Numbered from the stretch's first letter, positions 10,289 to 22,700 are shown. The stretch: 64,000 nt of DNA from Petunia secreta (GCA_029990175.1 JARKIP010000017.1:13224001-13288000), one strand, 5' to 3'. Notes: a model not told the origin generated them from the letters alone. Numbers and translations are program-made.

Positions 10289-13200
10289 TCCTCTTCTTCT
10301 TGAAAGGATTTCGTCCACGAAATCACACAATCAAGACCTACAAGCAACGACAAAAACAACCCAAACTTCCTATTGCAAGAGTAGGTTAGTGCAAATAGTG
10401 TGTAAAATACACTCTTGTGATAGATCCAAACATCAATAATAATAAAAAAGCTCATGTCTGCGAAGGAAACAAAAAGTGCTTGACTCAAAAAGGAAATGCT
10501 CTCAACACAAGAATAAACAAAGAGATCAATAGGAAATGGAACATGAAAAATGTAGCAATCAAATTCCCTATGACCCCTAAGCTTATGACAAACATACCAA
10601 GCCTTCAAATCAATACTATCACATCGTGACACATTGGCTTTGGCATTCTCAACACTCAAGGTGTGATCGACATATGGAATAGAGTAAGAAAAATAGCTCA
10701 ACGTACAACTAGCATCAATTACTCCACTCCCATTCTTAAAAACACTCTTACTCACACCAAGAGGTACCTCCTCACCTCCACATTGTCTCCCAAGACAATC
10801 CTTCCCACTAGATAAACTCCCAAGGGAGGTCCTTATAATAGCTTCTTCATTATTATAGCCCACACAATCAAGATTAGGACTACTAGAAGATGGACCATGA
10901 CAATCAAGACTAAGGTCTCTCATCTCACTCAGAGTTTCAAATAATGGATTGTCTATCGAGCTAAGCTTTCCAATCAATGGAGGTTCAAACTCACACTCTA
11001 CTCTAGTTTGATACAAATCACCATTTCCTTTGAAGTTTCCTTCATACAAAAGATTAGTATAGGCACACTTCTCAAGCTCAATAGCAATCAAAGGGAGTCA
11101 GAACAATGTTCACCAACTCCTCCATATTAATCTTGTTCATATATTGAAAAGTATCCAAACCAGAGACAGCATCCACACTTGGGGAGTCATCGAACACAAT
11201 TCGATCCATATCATATACTAGAGACTCCTCAAGGTTACAACCACCCTCACTACGACATATAACACCACCACTATCAAGTATGAAATCAAATGGAAGAATA
11301 GGATATTCAATACACTAATCTTCTCCTCTTTCAATATGGGTGGGGTGTCATAACAAGGTTCACAAACAAGGTCCACAAACAAGGTCAACCACAATATTTT
11401 CACTAAAGAGAGGCTCAATGAAAACCGAGCTCACATCATGGCTTTTCAACCCTCTCAACTAGTGGTTCACATTCACACCCAAGTTGACCATTCGACCCTA
11501 CATTAGTTGCAAACACATTATAATCATACAAATCATCAACTAGTATAGAGTTTTCACAAGCATTATCATAAGACAAGGAAGTATCATGCTTAAGGAAAGA
11601 AGAACTAACACTTAAACTTGAGTTGCTATCTTGCTCACTCAATGCATTTGAAGTATCATGGCTAGCTTCTCTGCCTTGTAGCTCACATTTAGAATCATCT
11701 TTACCTTGTCTTTCCACTTCGGAACATGATTGAGGCTCCATCGGTTTGCCTCCAAGAGTTCCTACACAAGAATTCAAACAAGTAGAAGAAAAAGATAAAA
11801 GGTTAAGGTTAGAATAAGATGTGCCCTCACTCTCAATGATTCTTTTTCCCTCATTTTTTCTTAATGGTCGGGTGTAGATTTGGGTGGTGAAAACCCAGTC
11901 ACATCATTCAACACAACCTCTCATTTTTCCACTCGAGGGTTGTCGCGGTCACTCCCTTACTCCTCTCAATCTTTTGTTTCTCATATTCAGGCGAGTTGGG
12001 ACGAGGCTGGAGAATGCCCATAGCCGGAGTAGGTGGACTCTTTACATCAATCCGGAATCTAGGACTTGGAGACTCATCACTTGATGTCTCCTTCTTCTTT
12101 GTTGGTGAACCACTTGGCTTTGAAACTTATGGTTTCGGGTTCACTTGTTGACACTTGTCAACGCTTTACTCGCACTTGTCCCACACTTTCTTGTGATTGT
12201 AGGACTTCTTGATTGCTCTTTTTCAACCATGGAATGATGTTCTCGCTCCTTGCTCTTTTGTGTAACCAAAGAAGGTGCCCTAGTAGGTAATTGGCCTCTT
12301 GCCCGATAAGGTATAAATTCATAAACCCTTTGTCCTATAACCACAAGATACGCGTCCTTCAAAACACTATATTGCACCCTCTTATCATGCAACCATGGCT
12401 CACCTAGCCATATATCAATTTTTGCATGGGATACACATCACACCAAACATAAGCCTTGTAGTTCCTATGAGATAGGAGAACCCGAGCGTCCTTGGAAACC
12501 CACACTCCATCATACTCATAAGGATGATCTAGCGCAGGGCATGGTATCCTTAGCCTATCAACCAAAGAGGTGCTAATACAATTGGCATCGGTATCACCAA
12601 TCTTGAGAAAGTATCCTCCAATACCATTTACCTCAACAACGAACCTACGTCTACCCAAGATTTGCAGATTCACATCCAAGTAAGAACTTGAATGCCCACG
12701 AGTATCAACACCAACAACTTGGGTCTGCCTTATACCTCCTCTCCTAGCAACATTAATAAGGTCACTTCCACTTCCCGTCACTCTTCTAACATTAGAAGTG
12801 TTGTTGAAAGTCGAGGAAGTAACCTCGCCATGGAACCCATAAGAACCCCTCGCCTTGCTTCCATTGGCAATAGCACTACTCCTACTACAACTATCCAATC
12901 CCGTCACGACATTGACAGAGTAATACAAGCCTTTTGTAGCAAGAGCAACACCATTTCTCAATCCACCCTTCACATGGGAATTAGGAGCTTCGAGTCGTTT
13001 AGCACAAATAGGATAGGCAAGCTTCCCTTTTTCCATGGAACAACCACCACCTCCTCCAAAACTAATGGAAGGACCTCTACTACTCCCTTGATCACATGAA
13101 ACATTAAGAGATGAGGATGCACATGAATAATCTCTATAAGCAACTTCATCATAAACTCTTTCAATGTCACTATCAACATTTTAAAATTTATCACAAGAAG

Positions 13201-13483
13201 AGTAAGTAGGAACATTGTACCTGGAAGTGTCAACATCTTCGTATTCTTGACTAGAAGCATAAGGATCAACACATTCATCATCATAAGCTTCATAGTCTTC
13301 ATCAACCTCACGATCATCATAGTGAACCGCTTCATCACCACAGGAGCCATGGTTTTCCGAGTCATCATAGTAATCCCCTTCAATATCATTGTAGGAACCA
13401 CATTCTCCAACATCTCCGTACGAGTCATAGCAACTCGCATCATCCCCATATGAGTCATAACCTCCACAATCATCATCCGACAT
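10147..13483 (-). pseudogene. Novel retropepsin-like ORF, degenerate copy (element D)
   Basis: Third copy of the ORF that is intact in H. The start MSDDDCGGYDSYG at 13483 opens an Asp/Tyr/Ser/Gly-rich acidic segment. Fragments at 12404-13036 carry the conserved middle, including the GDTDANCIS block near 12575-12605 and the DGVWVSKDARVL and YVWCDVYPM stretches. Fragments at 12141-12392, 11436-11777 and 10147-11091 carry the C-terminal half. The last fragment reads in frame through the polypurine tract into the LTR, as B's polyprotein does. Several frameshifts and stops separate the fragments. Upstream of the MSD start the frame is broken relative to H, which argues that MSD is the true N-terminus of the family. 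Confidence 0.8.
10289..10301 (-). other. Polypurine tract of element D
   Basis: The minus strand reads AAGAAGAAGAGGA directly before the LTR start, a variant of the tract in B, H and I. Confidence 0.75.
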
Positions 13484-13870
13484 AGTTGCAATAATAAGAG
13501 AAAGAACCTCACAAAAATCACTCTCACACGTGTATCACACAATATATGAACACTCAAGGACAAGGCCTTAATATCTTAGAAACCACGGTGATCACAACTA
13601 GTATGTCCAAGTATTGGTTCGCAAAGGAGTTAATGGGACTCAATGTACGGACGACTATTTTAAATGCGCACTTGAGGCCAAAGAAAGTTCTACGACTCTT
13701 GTTTGAATTCTAATCTCCTCTACGCATGAATATCCAAATACGCTAAAGAGTTAGTGTCTTTCGAGTAGGCCAATTACCCTACAAACACTAACCAAGAAGC
13801 CCGGAGGCAAAGAGCAAGTGAAAGCCTAGGCAAAAGAACTACCCCAAAGCTGAAACAGTGGAGGCGCCCC
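13484..13870 (-). other. Partial 5' leader of element D
   Basis: Retains the shared leader block, with the TGCGCATTTAAAATAGT motif (minus strand) at 13652-13672. It ends abruptly at a GGCGCCCC-like repeat where the LTR of element E1 begins. Confidence 0.65.
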
Positions 13871-13871
13871 T

Positions 13872-15166
13872 TGATCACGCCCAAAACTCGTCCTAAAAAG
13901 GATAAGCGGTTGCTGCAAATATAACCCGGTTTAACATGTCCGGGGTCGAATCCCACAGGGAGCAACGTCAAGTTCTAGTAACTTCAATAGCCAAAGATTC
14001 AAAGTTCAACAATAATGTTTCACGTAATGAACTATTAATTTAACTAACAATTAACTAAGATCAACTAAGAATGGTAAAACTTGAACTTGCAGATGTTAAA
14101 AAGCCTAGGATAATGAATTCCCCAGTTACTGGGTTAGTCCTGAGTTCACTTCAAACTTGCACGACATACTATTCTATTAGCCCTTGAACTTAAACTTGTT
14201 CGCTAGATTTTCCCAACTACTAACAACACCGTTCTTGAGCTATTTTTCCCAAAATAATCAAGACCATTAAGAACTGTCCAATTTTAGGCCACAGTCGAAT
14301 CACGATATCCCTATAATGACTCTAAACCAGCTTATATAATCCCTTATCATAACCTAAAGTACTGTTATTTGACTGACCCTGACCCAAATGTCTTTTCCAA
14401 GATCATTCTAGAAAAAAGGGCACAAACAATTGCAGGCCTAACAATTGAATTCAATAAAAATACAGCTAAATAAATAGAATATTGTATTATTTAATGTTGG
14501 AGTTACTCAAAAATACCCCAATAATAGGTTCATCAAAATCCTAGAGTAAAAGTTTAGCTACTCATAATTATATTAAACAATAATGAATTCATAGTTAAAA
14601 CAACACCCATAGCAAAGAGAATAGAAAAGTTGACAAAAACTCTTTGATTCTTCAGTTCCAATGGTTGTGATGCGCTTCCAAGCTCCAAAGTGCTTCAACA
14701 ATGGTGGTCTTGCTCTCCCAAGTCAAGATGCGGGCTGAAAATAGGTTAGAAAACCTTTTATACCTCGTGTGAAATTCATGGACAAGTTTGCCCCTCGCCA
14801 TTTTTCGCCAGAAATTTTGCCTTCATGGCTGGATCGTGGCCTTACGATGGTTGGACCGTGAACGTTGAAAATTCTGCTTTCGACTTCACGGCTGAATCAA
14901 GGCCTTACGATGGGTAGGCCGTGACATTTCGTCTTCAAATTTCTTTCATGGCTAATCCACGGCCTTGGCACCTTACAACGCTGTAAATTAACTTTATTTT
15001 GCTCCAAATCATCAAACTTTAACATTTTTTCATACCACTTAATTCCTACACATTCAAACACCCAATATAAGCACAAAATACTTTTGTTCATGTTAAAATA
15101 ATCCATAAAAGTACAAAAACACGAGGTAACTAATACTAAAATATATGCATTTTTAGACTAACATCA
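13872..15166 (-). repeat. LTR of element E1 (minus orientation)
   Basis: A 1295-bp LTR-like block with TG...CA ends on the minus strand: it starts TGATGTTAGTC and ends GGGCGTGATCA. A polypurine-like stretch (CTTAAGTGTGTGGTGG, minus strand) lies just outside at 15167-15182, making this the 3' LTR of a minus-strand element. A 'gggattcgaccccgg' stretch near its far end resembles the far end of the E2 LTR, so the two are related. It contains no gene. Confidence 0.6.
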
Positions 15167-16964
15167 CCACCACACACTTAAGATTTTGCTCGTCGTCGAG
15201 TAAAGAAAAAGAACACATAGAAAGCTGGCAAGACATCAAGATTAGATAAGAACTCATGACAAACAACCTAAATGAACTCACCTATGAAATTGAAACACCC
15301 CTTCTTTTGGTCATAATCAAGTATTGAAAATAGAAACCTATAGACCACTCAAGTTCCAATGTACCTCACAACAAGAAAATGCCACCAAACACATAACATA
15401 TTATTTCAAGAGAAATTGTGGAAAATAAATATCGAACACCCTCACACTCACAAAGAAATATCTCATGTCTCATAGAAAAGTACCATAGGCTTGCTCATTT
15501 TGTTGCTCTCCACTAACGTAGGAGTCCCGATCAAAAGTCAAGTATGACTTTTTATAGGTTGTAATGTTGGCTTGGGGTAAGGTGTGGTACACTTTTGGGA
15601 TCAAAAGTCAAGTATGACTTTTCATAGGTTGTAATGTTGGCTTGGGGTAAGGTGTGGTACACTTTTGGGTATATAGTGACTAATTCTTCCCCTAAACACT
15701 TTAAGCATCACTCACTACTAATTGGCTCACCTATTCATATAATTATAGCACTTCCCAAGATTCTTATCCATATCCACTTTCTAAGCTCAAGAGTCCCTTC
15801 TCTTATACTGTTCTTTCTCCTCGTTATTCATCAATTTACTGATCTCTTTTTTTTTCTTTGCTTTTTGATTTTTTTCTTTTCTTTTTATTTCTCTCTTCAC
15901 AATTTTTGTTTATGAGGAGAATATAAATGTTTCTTCCTTCATTCTTTTACAAATTTCTTCTCAAGTACACAACTCTTATGACATACCCACCATCTTACAA
16001 ATCACACAACTTAAAGTAGTTAAGGGAAAGATGGGTAACAAGAGAGGTAAATAGTAAAAAGGGATAGGGCTTGTAACACAGGTTGCCAAAGAAAAGGTCA
16101 ATAGGTTCAAATTGGGATATTGAGGAATTCATTCATTAGGTAGGCTTATTTAGTCACTGGCGGGCCAAAGAAGGCCTACTTTCATCCTAAAGATCAAGAC
16201 TACCTAGGATTGTGCCTCAAACAAAAAGCAGGGCAAGTTCTAGACTTAGCATTAATAAGAAGTAGAATAAAAATAAGCTCACCACACACTGTACATGGAA
16301 CTCAAGGATCATTTTAGTTTCACCTTGCAATACCTAATTATGAACTCAAAAAGAAAGTTCAAAAATATGTAGGTAGTTCTAGCTGAAGGCTGTCTTTCAA
16401 AGTCCTCACTTCTCTCTCTTTCTGCCTCATTTCCATTTTTTCTTTTTCTCAACTCTTTCTTCTTCTCTCTTTTTTTTAAATTTTTTTTTATATCTAGCCT
16501 ACAAAATACCAGGTTCAGCTGAAATAACTCAATGGGAAAGAACCAAGGCTAAGAAAACCCAAAGAGATTATTATTATAAAAGAAACATTGAATAAACACA
16601 AAGTACTCCCCACCCCACACTTAACAAGTTGCACTGTCCTCAATGCAACAACATATAAACCAAGGGTGAAGAAATACTCCCTGGAGCTGTAAGCTCGAAG
16701 AACTGGCACAATATATGACGCCATCAGATCCACAGCTTTGCGAGACTCCTACTTGCCATCATCATCACTTGTATGCTCAACCTCCATAGAGTAGGGGATA
16801 CTCAGACTTCTCCCAGACAAGCACACGGGGTTGCAAGTAGCACACAGTTAGACTCAAAACTACATGAGCCTGCAACATTAGAAAACACACAAAGTAATAT
16901 ACTATAAAGAAAATAACTAAACTAAAAAAAATAGTAATAGTTGGGTCGCCTCCAAACAAGCACC
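15167..16964 (-). other. Non-coding 3' internal region of element E1
   Basis: About 1.8 kb of AT-rich DNA with no credible coding frame. It holds a 70-bp tandem duplication at 15529-15669 and, near 16600-16640 on the minus strand, a second polypurine-like stretch (TAAGTGTGGGGTGGGG). Confidence 0.45.
15529..15669. repeat. 70-bp tandem duplication
   Basis: Two adjacent copies (15529-15598 and 15599-15669) of a unit starting GATCAAAAGTCA and ending TACACTTTTGGG. They differ at one position in the part compared by eye, so the duplication is recent. Confidence 0.9.
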
Positions 16965-17483
16965 TTATTTAATGTCGTGGCACGACGCATCCCAGCATCC
17001 CAACTTTTCTCTCCACTTTGAAAAGATGGATTGCCTCCCCAATTTGAATTCAAGCTTATGATCATGATCTCGTGCTGGTGCAAATTCAAGTGAGCCAAGT
17101 ACAAAATATGTCATCTTATACTTCTTGACCTTAAATTGAGGAATGTCTACTTGCCTAGACGACAATACAAATTTTAGAATGTATGCACCATGCACCTCTT
17201 CCTTAGACTTTTCCATTGGTTCGGAAGGGTAGACGATTTTCATGTCTTCATCCAAACACAATGTTGAGAAGTGTCTAGAATGAGGTACAATATGCTCAAA
17301 CTTCAATTGAATATTGATATCCTCTTTTTGGCACAAACCAGGGTCAACTGAAATGTCATCTCCAATGCTGGTGTCTGACTCTAGTACCACTTCTTCAACA
17401 TGAACATCATCAAAATTCATTTGGCTAGGTGGTTGGCATTCATCTCTTAACTCCACTATTGGACCTTCCACTTTTTCATCCAT
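16965..17483 (-). CDS. Unrecognised 172-residue ORF of element E1
   Basis: An ORF I do not recognise as any enzyme. The N-terminal half is acidic (many Glu/Asp, for example ESDTSIGDDISVD). The C-terminal half has basic and aromatic stretches ending WREKLGCWDASCHDIK. From memory, similar 'WDASCHD' endings occur close to the 3' end of plant gypsy elements, which fits its place upstream of the E1 polypurine tract and LTR. It may be the C-terminal remnant of a polyprotein whose upstream part was lost where E2 abuts at about 17500-17590. Confidence 0.4.
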   Translation of the reverse strand: MDEKVEGPIVELRDECQPPSQMNFDDVHVEEVVLESDTSIGDDISVDPGLCQKEDINIQLKFEHIVPHSRHFSTLCLDEDMKIVYPSEPMEKSKEEVHGAYILKFVLSSRQVDIPQFKVKKYKMTYFVLGSLEFAPARDHDHKLEFKLGRQSIFSKWREKLGCWDASCHDIK

Positions 17484-17619
17484 TTGTTGTTGAACTTAAA
17501 AAGTGTTTTTGAGTTGTTGTGGCTTTAGTAAAAAGGTGAATGAATAGATTGAAATGCAATTTGAAATTTAGTTGTGTGTACTTTGCTTGAAGACAAGCAA
17601 TAGTTTAAGTTTGGGGTTG
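17484..17619 (+). other. E1/E2 junction and polypurine tract of element E2
   Basis: The end of the E1 remnant meets a plus-strand 3' end. The stretch GCAATAGTTTAAGTTTGGGG at 17598-17617 is the likely polypurine tract of E2, directly before its LTR. The exact junction cannot be placed. Confidence 0.5.
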
Positions 17620-18781
17620 TGATGTGTGGCTAAAATACCACACATTACATACTTGAACTTGAGCTATTGTTGTGTTAAATTGATGAAATAAGTGCACTTA
17701 TCATGGTTTTGTTTCATTTTGTAGGTTGAATATGTTGGAGAAGAGTTATGAAAGAAACAAGTCAAAAAGAAGCCAAGTTGAAGAAAAAGAAGAAATGTGG
17801 CTAGTCTATAAAAAATTGAATAAAAGTGGCTATGCATGAAACAGGGACTAAGCTGAGCTGCGAAAAAGTGGCTATCTGGTGAACGTTCGGTACCAGGGTG
17901 GCTACGGGATGAAAATTCAGCTATTTCATTGTTTTAACTTAGGGATAATTTTGGAAAAAATATTGCAATTACTTTGGGAACTACAAATAGATAGTTTTAT
18001 CATAGTTTACATATCTTTGGCTACTTTTCCAAGTTTGGGAGCAAGAATTATCAACAACTCTTGAGATCAAAGAATGGGTGCGCTTTAAATGAACAATTCT
18101 TTATCCCTTTCTTTATCTCTTTGAATTGTATTCTTATATTTGATTAGTTGGTGTATTTTGGACATGATTATGTGAATGATTCATGATTAGGATTTGATTT
18201 TATATAGGTGGGTTTTGATTATCTAGCTTCTATTGTTTTGGTTGCTTAAATTTAATATTCATGACACTTAAGTTGCAAGTCTTCTACTTTGCTAATTAAA
18301 GACTCGGGAGCGTAGAATAGTGAAGCTAGCGAGGATTTGGGTTGATAGGCTATTTTATAGACTAACTCATCTAAAAGAAGGTACGCTCGGAAGAGGTCTT
18401 CTTTCCTCGGGTAATGGGTAGTGCTTATAAGCTCAACCATGGCTTTGACGAGCGCCGTTGAGGTAAATCCCTTCTAGGCCAGAAGGATTCTAGGTATTAC
18501 ATTAGAACGACTCGGACATAATATATAAACCCCGTGCTATAATTGCATCTTAGGTTCGAAACTTTTCTTCCTTGATTGTGAGAAGGTCATTGATCACCTT
18601 TACTTGCTTTCCTAGTGTAGTTTGTAGTTGTTAATATCATTCAATCACCTAGTTATCCTACTTTGGCTTTGTCAAATAGGTTTACTTCCTCCACTACTTT
18701 GATCGCATCACTTTTTTCCTTGTGGATTCGACCCCGACTCCTAGTTGGGCAAATTGTATTGCGATGACCGTTCATACCTCA
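17620..18781 (+). repeat. LTR of element E2 (plus orientation)
   Basis: An LTR of about 1.16 kb beginning TGATGTGTGGC after a polypurine-like tract and ending near ACCTCA. Its far end contains 'gtggattcgaccccgac', a relative of the end of the E1 LTR. Only this 3' end remains, so E1 and E2 are 5'-truncated and lie head to head. The right boundary is approximate. Confidence 0.55.
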
Positions 18782-20525
18782 AGCCGAGATGTGTGTTGAG
18801 CGTTGTCATGCAACCCGATCCACATGTTCATACTGCCGCGGTGTGCAATCCGATCCATATATTCATATTGTTGCGACGTGCAACCCGATCCATATATTCA
18901 TACTGTCGCGGCGTGCAACCCGATCCATATATTTATGCTATTGCGGCGTGCAACCCGATCCATATAACTAAAGCATGTAAACCAATTAAGGACACTAAAT
19001 AGCCAAAAACGTATAAGCAAACTGGAATATGTCCACAATATGGCATACATGCTGCATACACAAAACACAGCACAATAGTCACACACTAGTCAGTATGCGG
19101 TGTAATGAGATGGGATAAATACGGTATGATGCACTGCAGTCACATGTGCCTGATTCCTGCACCAGCTCGGGACTCTCATCGATTACCAAAAAGTATATGT
19201 AATAAATGACCCTTCACCGGTGCGGGACTCTCATTGCCAACCGGGAAGTATATGCAATGCTCAAAACCATAGTGTAATCCTCATATTCTAAATGCAATAC
19301 CAACAACATGGCATAACATATAATATACAATGTAAATTCAAAGCTAAGGCGTAATGAGTACGCCTATCGGCAGCTACACACGTAAGGAACATGTGGTAGA
19401 ATATCCACAAGGCCAAGGGCCTCCAAAGAAATGGATACAACCACTTACCTTATTTCAAAGTGCCACTCAACACCCGCTTTATCCTTTGGATTCACTACCC
19501 AAATGATCCTGCCTATTCAATAAGTAGAAAATATATCAAATTAGGTTAAAGGCTTCATTCCTCATATCTTAGAAAAATCTGGTTAGGAACCTGATACCCT
19601 ATTCGCATACGCAATACGTAGGCCAAGCCAATGTACAAGGTTCAAAGTCACATAACCAAACCCTAAATAAATTACATTTATATGTTGCCCATAACTTACT
19701 AAGTACGAATATATACTCAATTCCATTATCGAGATCCAATTAACCCTTTAAAATATTAATTGAAATTATTAAAACGATGTCTAATATCTCAATTTTTACC
19801 GTCAAAATATATTCAAACGCACGTAATAAACTAAAATAATGCATTAAGATCATTACCTGAATGTTTTGAAGTGATTTCTCATTTCTCATTTCTGGCATTT
19901 TTTCCACCTCTGCTTTCGCAGTTCCCTTCTCGTTTTCTTGATTTCTGTTTCTGTTTTGTTTTAGTGTAATGCTAAGGGATAAAGCCTTAGCCACCACCGC
20001 CTTTTAACTTACCTTTTTCTTTCTTTTCTCTTTTCTTTTCTTTTCGCGACGAAAATTAAAACGAAACTCTGCGAAATTTGAAATGATCTCAAATTTCTCA
20101 AGTAAGTTATAAAAAATATATGTAACACACTTGTAAAGGCGGATATAAAATTAGACTCCCGAAACTCAATATGCAAATTAAATGGAAAAATTTCAAATTA
20201 TTTAACTTTCAGTATTTTAGCGGAAACTAGCCGAACAACCTCGAAATTCACTTTCGAAAGTTCATAAAAGTCAAAAATAATCATACGAACCTAATGGCAC
20301 TTTCGGATTTCGAATCGGAGTTCATTCGCCAAAATCGAGCTCGAAAATCTCTTTTTAATATTTATCGACAATAAAAACTGAAATCTTCTTCCGATACGTG
20401 CCAAAGGTGGTCTGATTTAGCTCAAATTTTGCAAACACGTCCTAATGGACCTTACGAAGATTTTAAAATTACTAGCACACAAATCGGGGCCCAAATTGTC
20501 GAAACGACTACCTAATGTCGTTTCA
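18782..20525 (-). repeat. LTR of element J (minus orientation)
   Basis: The right end at 20525 is set by TGAAACGACATTAGG (minus strand) just after a polypurine tract. Close to that end, GAAACGAC and GTCGTTTC form a short inverted repeat (20500-20525). The left boundary is uncertain. The left part holds a 35-bp minisatellite (18810-18970) and two degenerate copies of a 'gggactctcat...aagtatatg' unit (19150-19260). It contains no gene. Confidence 0.55.
18810..18970. repeat. 35-bp minisatellite, about 4.5 units
   Basis: Units start at 18810, 18845, 18880, 18915 and 18950 (partial). Each begins GCAACCCGATCC or GCAATCCGATCC and ends with a GCGGCGT-like stretch. Later units differ from one another at a few positions. 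Confidence 0.92.
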
Positions 20526-21597
20526 TTCTCCTCCACTTAAACTCTCGTTCGTCCTCGAATGAGCTTGAGTCCAAAGCAAAATTCACATAGATAACAAGGG
20601 AACTTGCACGACCTTATAAGATACTCCACAAACATTATCTCATGATTACAGAATCAGAATTATAACACGCACATCGCACTTTTTGAATAAAACATATATT
20701 GATAATATCCTCACATCGTTGCCCAGCTTATTCTGACTAGGCTGGCCCTTCATCGATCATGAGAGGAGAGTTTTATATTTTCGAAAAAAAGATACACGCA
20801 ACTCTAGATGGGTTAATATGATTCCACCAACGAATCACCTCGTTTATATACTTTTCGATATAGAACATGTTAATGAAATAAAAAAATTAGCTTACTTTAG
20901 CAACTCTTTAGAGATTTAATATTAGCATTCTGTATAGGAGGAAGACTCATCCACTTAGAGCATAAGCTCATACAGCTAACTTGAATAGAAATATTCATCC
21001 TCGCACAGACTTTCGGACTAAGGGAGACATAGCTAAAAAAAAGAATGCGACTCAGACCTGAGCTACAAAATTACCCTCTCGAGTTGCCAAACAGCTGCAA
21101 CTCTCGAGTTCACAACTCCATACCTTTGCCATAAGCACCACCGCTCGATAGTTCAATTCACGGGTCGGACGACACTCTCCATTACACTTAGTAGCCTTGA
21201 AACACGACAATGTGCTTATCCGGCTACCTTGACACGCACTGTCTCAACACAGGAAACATTATAAGCGGCTACTAACCGCCCAAGCTAACTAGTGTGGGTA
21301 GAAGAATAGATGGAAATGAACTGAGGATAGGAACAATTAGAGCTTTAGGAAGATCATCTTCTTATTTGCTTGGCTACCAGAGCTAGACTACTTCCGAGTC
21401 AGGCTAACCAAAGAATCAAAATTGAAGAAATAGACATTAAATGAGCTCTATGGAACAACATCCATGCCAATTTAACCTCCCAATAAGAAGGAAACTATGG
21501 AATTTTACCAGAAAACCCTTTTATAATCGAGACAAGCTCATAGACTAACATGACTCTACTATTATCTCGAACCAAGAGGAGACACGTAGATCGAATA
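20526..21597 (-). other. Internal remnant of element J
   Basis: Next to the LTR is a minus-strand polypurine tract (GTTTAAGTGGAGGAGAA at 20526-20542), preceded by CATTCGAGGACGAACG, a wording I associate with the 3' end of plant chromovirus pol genes. The remaining kilobase has no open frame I can assign. It ends where the T3 pol remnant begins. Confidence 0.4.
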
Positions 21598-22700
21598 TTA
21601 CTTACTGACCACTTTACACCGGAAGAAATCTCCATTGATTAAGCAGTAGTGAACTGCTTGCCTCCTCAGCTGTCTGCTTTCCAACTTGTCTTCAGGGAGT
21701 ATTCTCTTGCCCAAGTAGCTGATCAATGTATGATGTTGTTTCGAGGAGGAACCTGTGTTTGGAACTTCAAGGTTCATCATGTCCGCGAGGATCGGTTCGA
21801 CTACTATCTGCTGATTGTCTGAGTTAGTGCCCGAATCCCCAGGGAGCTCGTCTTCATTTGAGCTTTCCTCCTTATAGACGAACTCCCATTTTTGGAAATC
21901 TTTTAAAAGTGCTTTAATTTTCTCTTGCCGACTTGGCATACAGTTGTTCTCCGCAGTAAAAGCCTCATTTGCTAGAGTAACCACCAACTAGGAACTACTG
22001 AAGAGGGTGACCTCTATGGCCCCCAATATGTAGGCTAAGTCAAGGGCTTGAATTATGGCCTCACATTCTGCTTCGATGTGCGGAACTTTAATGGTCTTGT
22101 AGGAAACCTTCCCAGTGGGCATTTTAATCTATAAATTGCGGGTGGCTTCCTCTCCTTCAAGGGCCATGTTTGTACAGATTCCCCAGTGCCTGGGCTCGAT
22201 TGTTCTTGCATGCTGGATTTATTCCTCCGCCTTTGCTGATAATTCTTCCACAAAATCTGAAGTGAAGCCTTCCAAAGCCTGCGACTTAATGGTTGATCTT
22301 GGTTGATAGATAATATCATACTCTCCCAATTCTTCGGCCCAATCTGACAAACCTTTTGAAAGCCCAAGTCATGAAATAATGTCCCGTAGAGGTACCAAAG
22401 AGACCACACTGACTCAATAGCTGATAAAATACGAGCACAACTCTTGGCTTGGCATGACCACGGCCGCAATAAATTAGACAGGTAGGGGTGGAAGCCTATC
22501 TGGATATGAAACCCCTTGCTAGATATTTTACCAGAAGATGCTTTCCGTCTTCTTCTTATACGAGCACTGCATTCCATGCTATTTCTGAAATCGAAACATT
22601 CAACAGCAGGTGTTCTCCCTAGGCCGGCTTGGTGATTGTCAGAAGCTGCAAAAGTTGCACCTTGACCTGAGCCACTACCAAATAGCAGTGTATAACCTAT
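21598..22700 (-). pseudogene. T3 RNase H-like and linker remnant (Tat-like)
   Basis: Broken minus-strand pol of the RT-less Tat-like element T3. Around 22550-22620 is the stretch corresponding to ITKPETGEHLLLYVSLSE in T1. Then come an RNase H-like core with AECEAIIQALDLA (about 22020-22075) and the downstream linker ILPEDKLESRQLRRQAVHYC in the open stretch 21598-21987. No integrase follows: the frame ends at 21598, beside element J. Several stops and frameshifts are present. The enzyme would degrade the RNA strand of RNA:DNA hybrids in a functional relative. Confidence 0.65.

Larger units (their letters stand above)
9533..13870 (-). mobile_element. Element D: truncated non-autonomous LTR element with novel ORF
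   Basis: A minus-strand relative of H and I inserted in the Athila-like RT. It keeps its 3' LTR (9533-10288), a polypurine tract, a degenerate version of the novel ORF and about 390 bp of leader. The rest of the leader, the primer site and the 5' LTR are gone; sequence switches to element E1 at about 13871. Its LTR is hardly alignable to those of H and I, while its ORF plainly is. Confidence 0.8.

Noticed and set aside
13181..13563. Overlapping minus-strand ORF with Met/Leu-rich product (12970-13563)
   Set aside because: It is a shifted-frame reading of the Asp/Tyr-rich N-terminal repeats of the D ORF.
18810..18970. CRISPR-like array
   Set aside because: The repeats are directly adjacent with no unique spacers, inside a plant LTR.
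22053..22577. 174-residue minus-strand ORF in T3
   Set aside because: It is a wrong-frame reading: the RNase H-like sequence of T3 lies in other frames of the same strand with clear similarity to T1.
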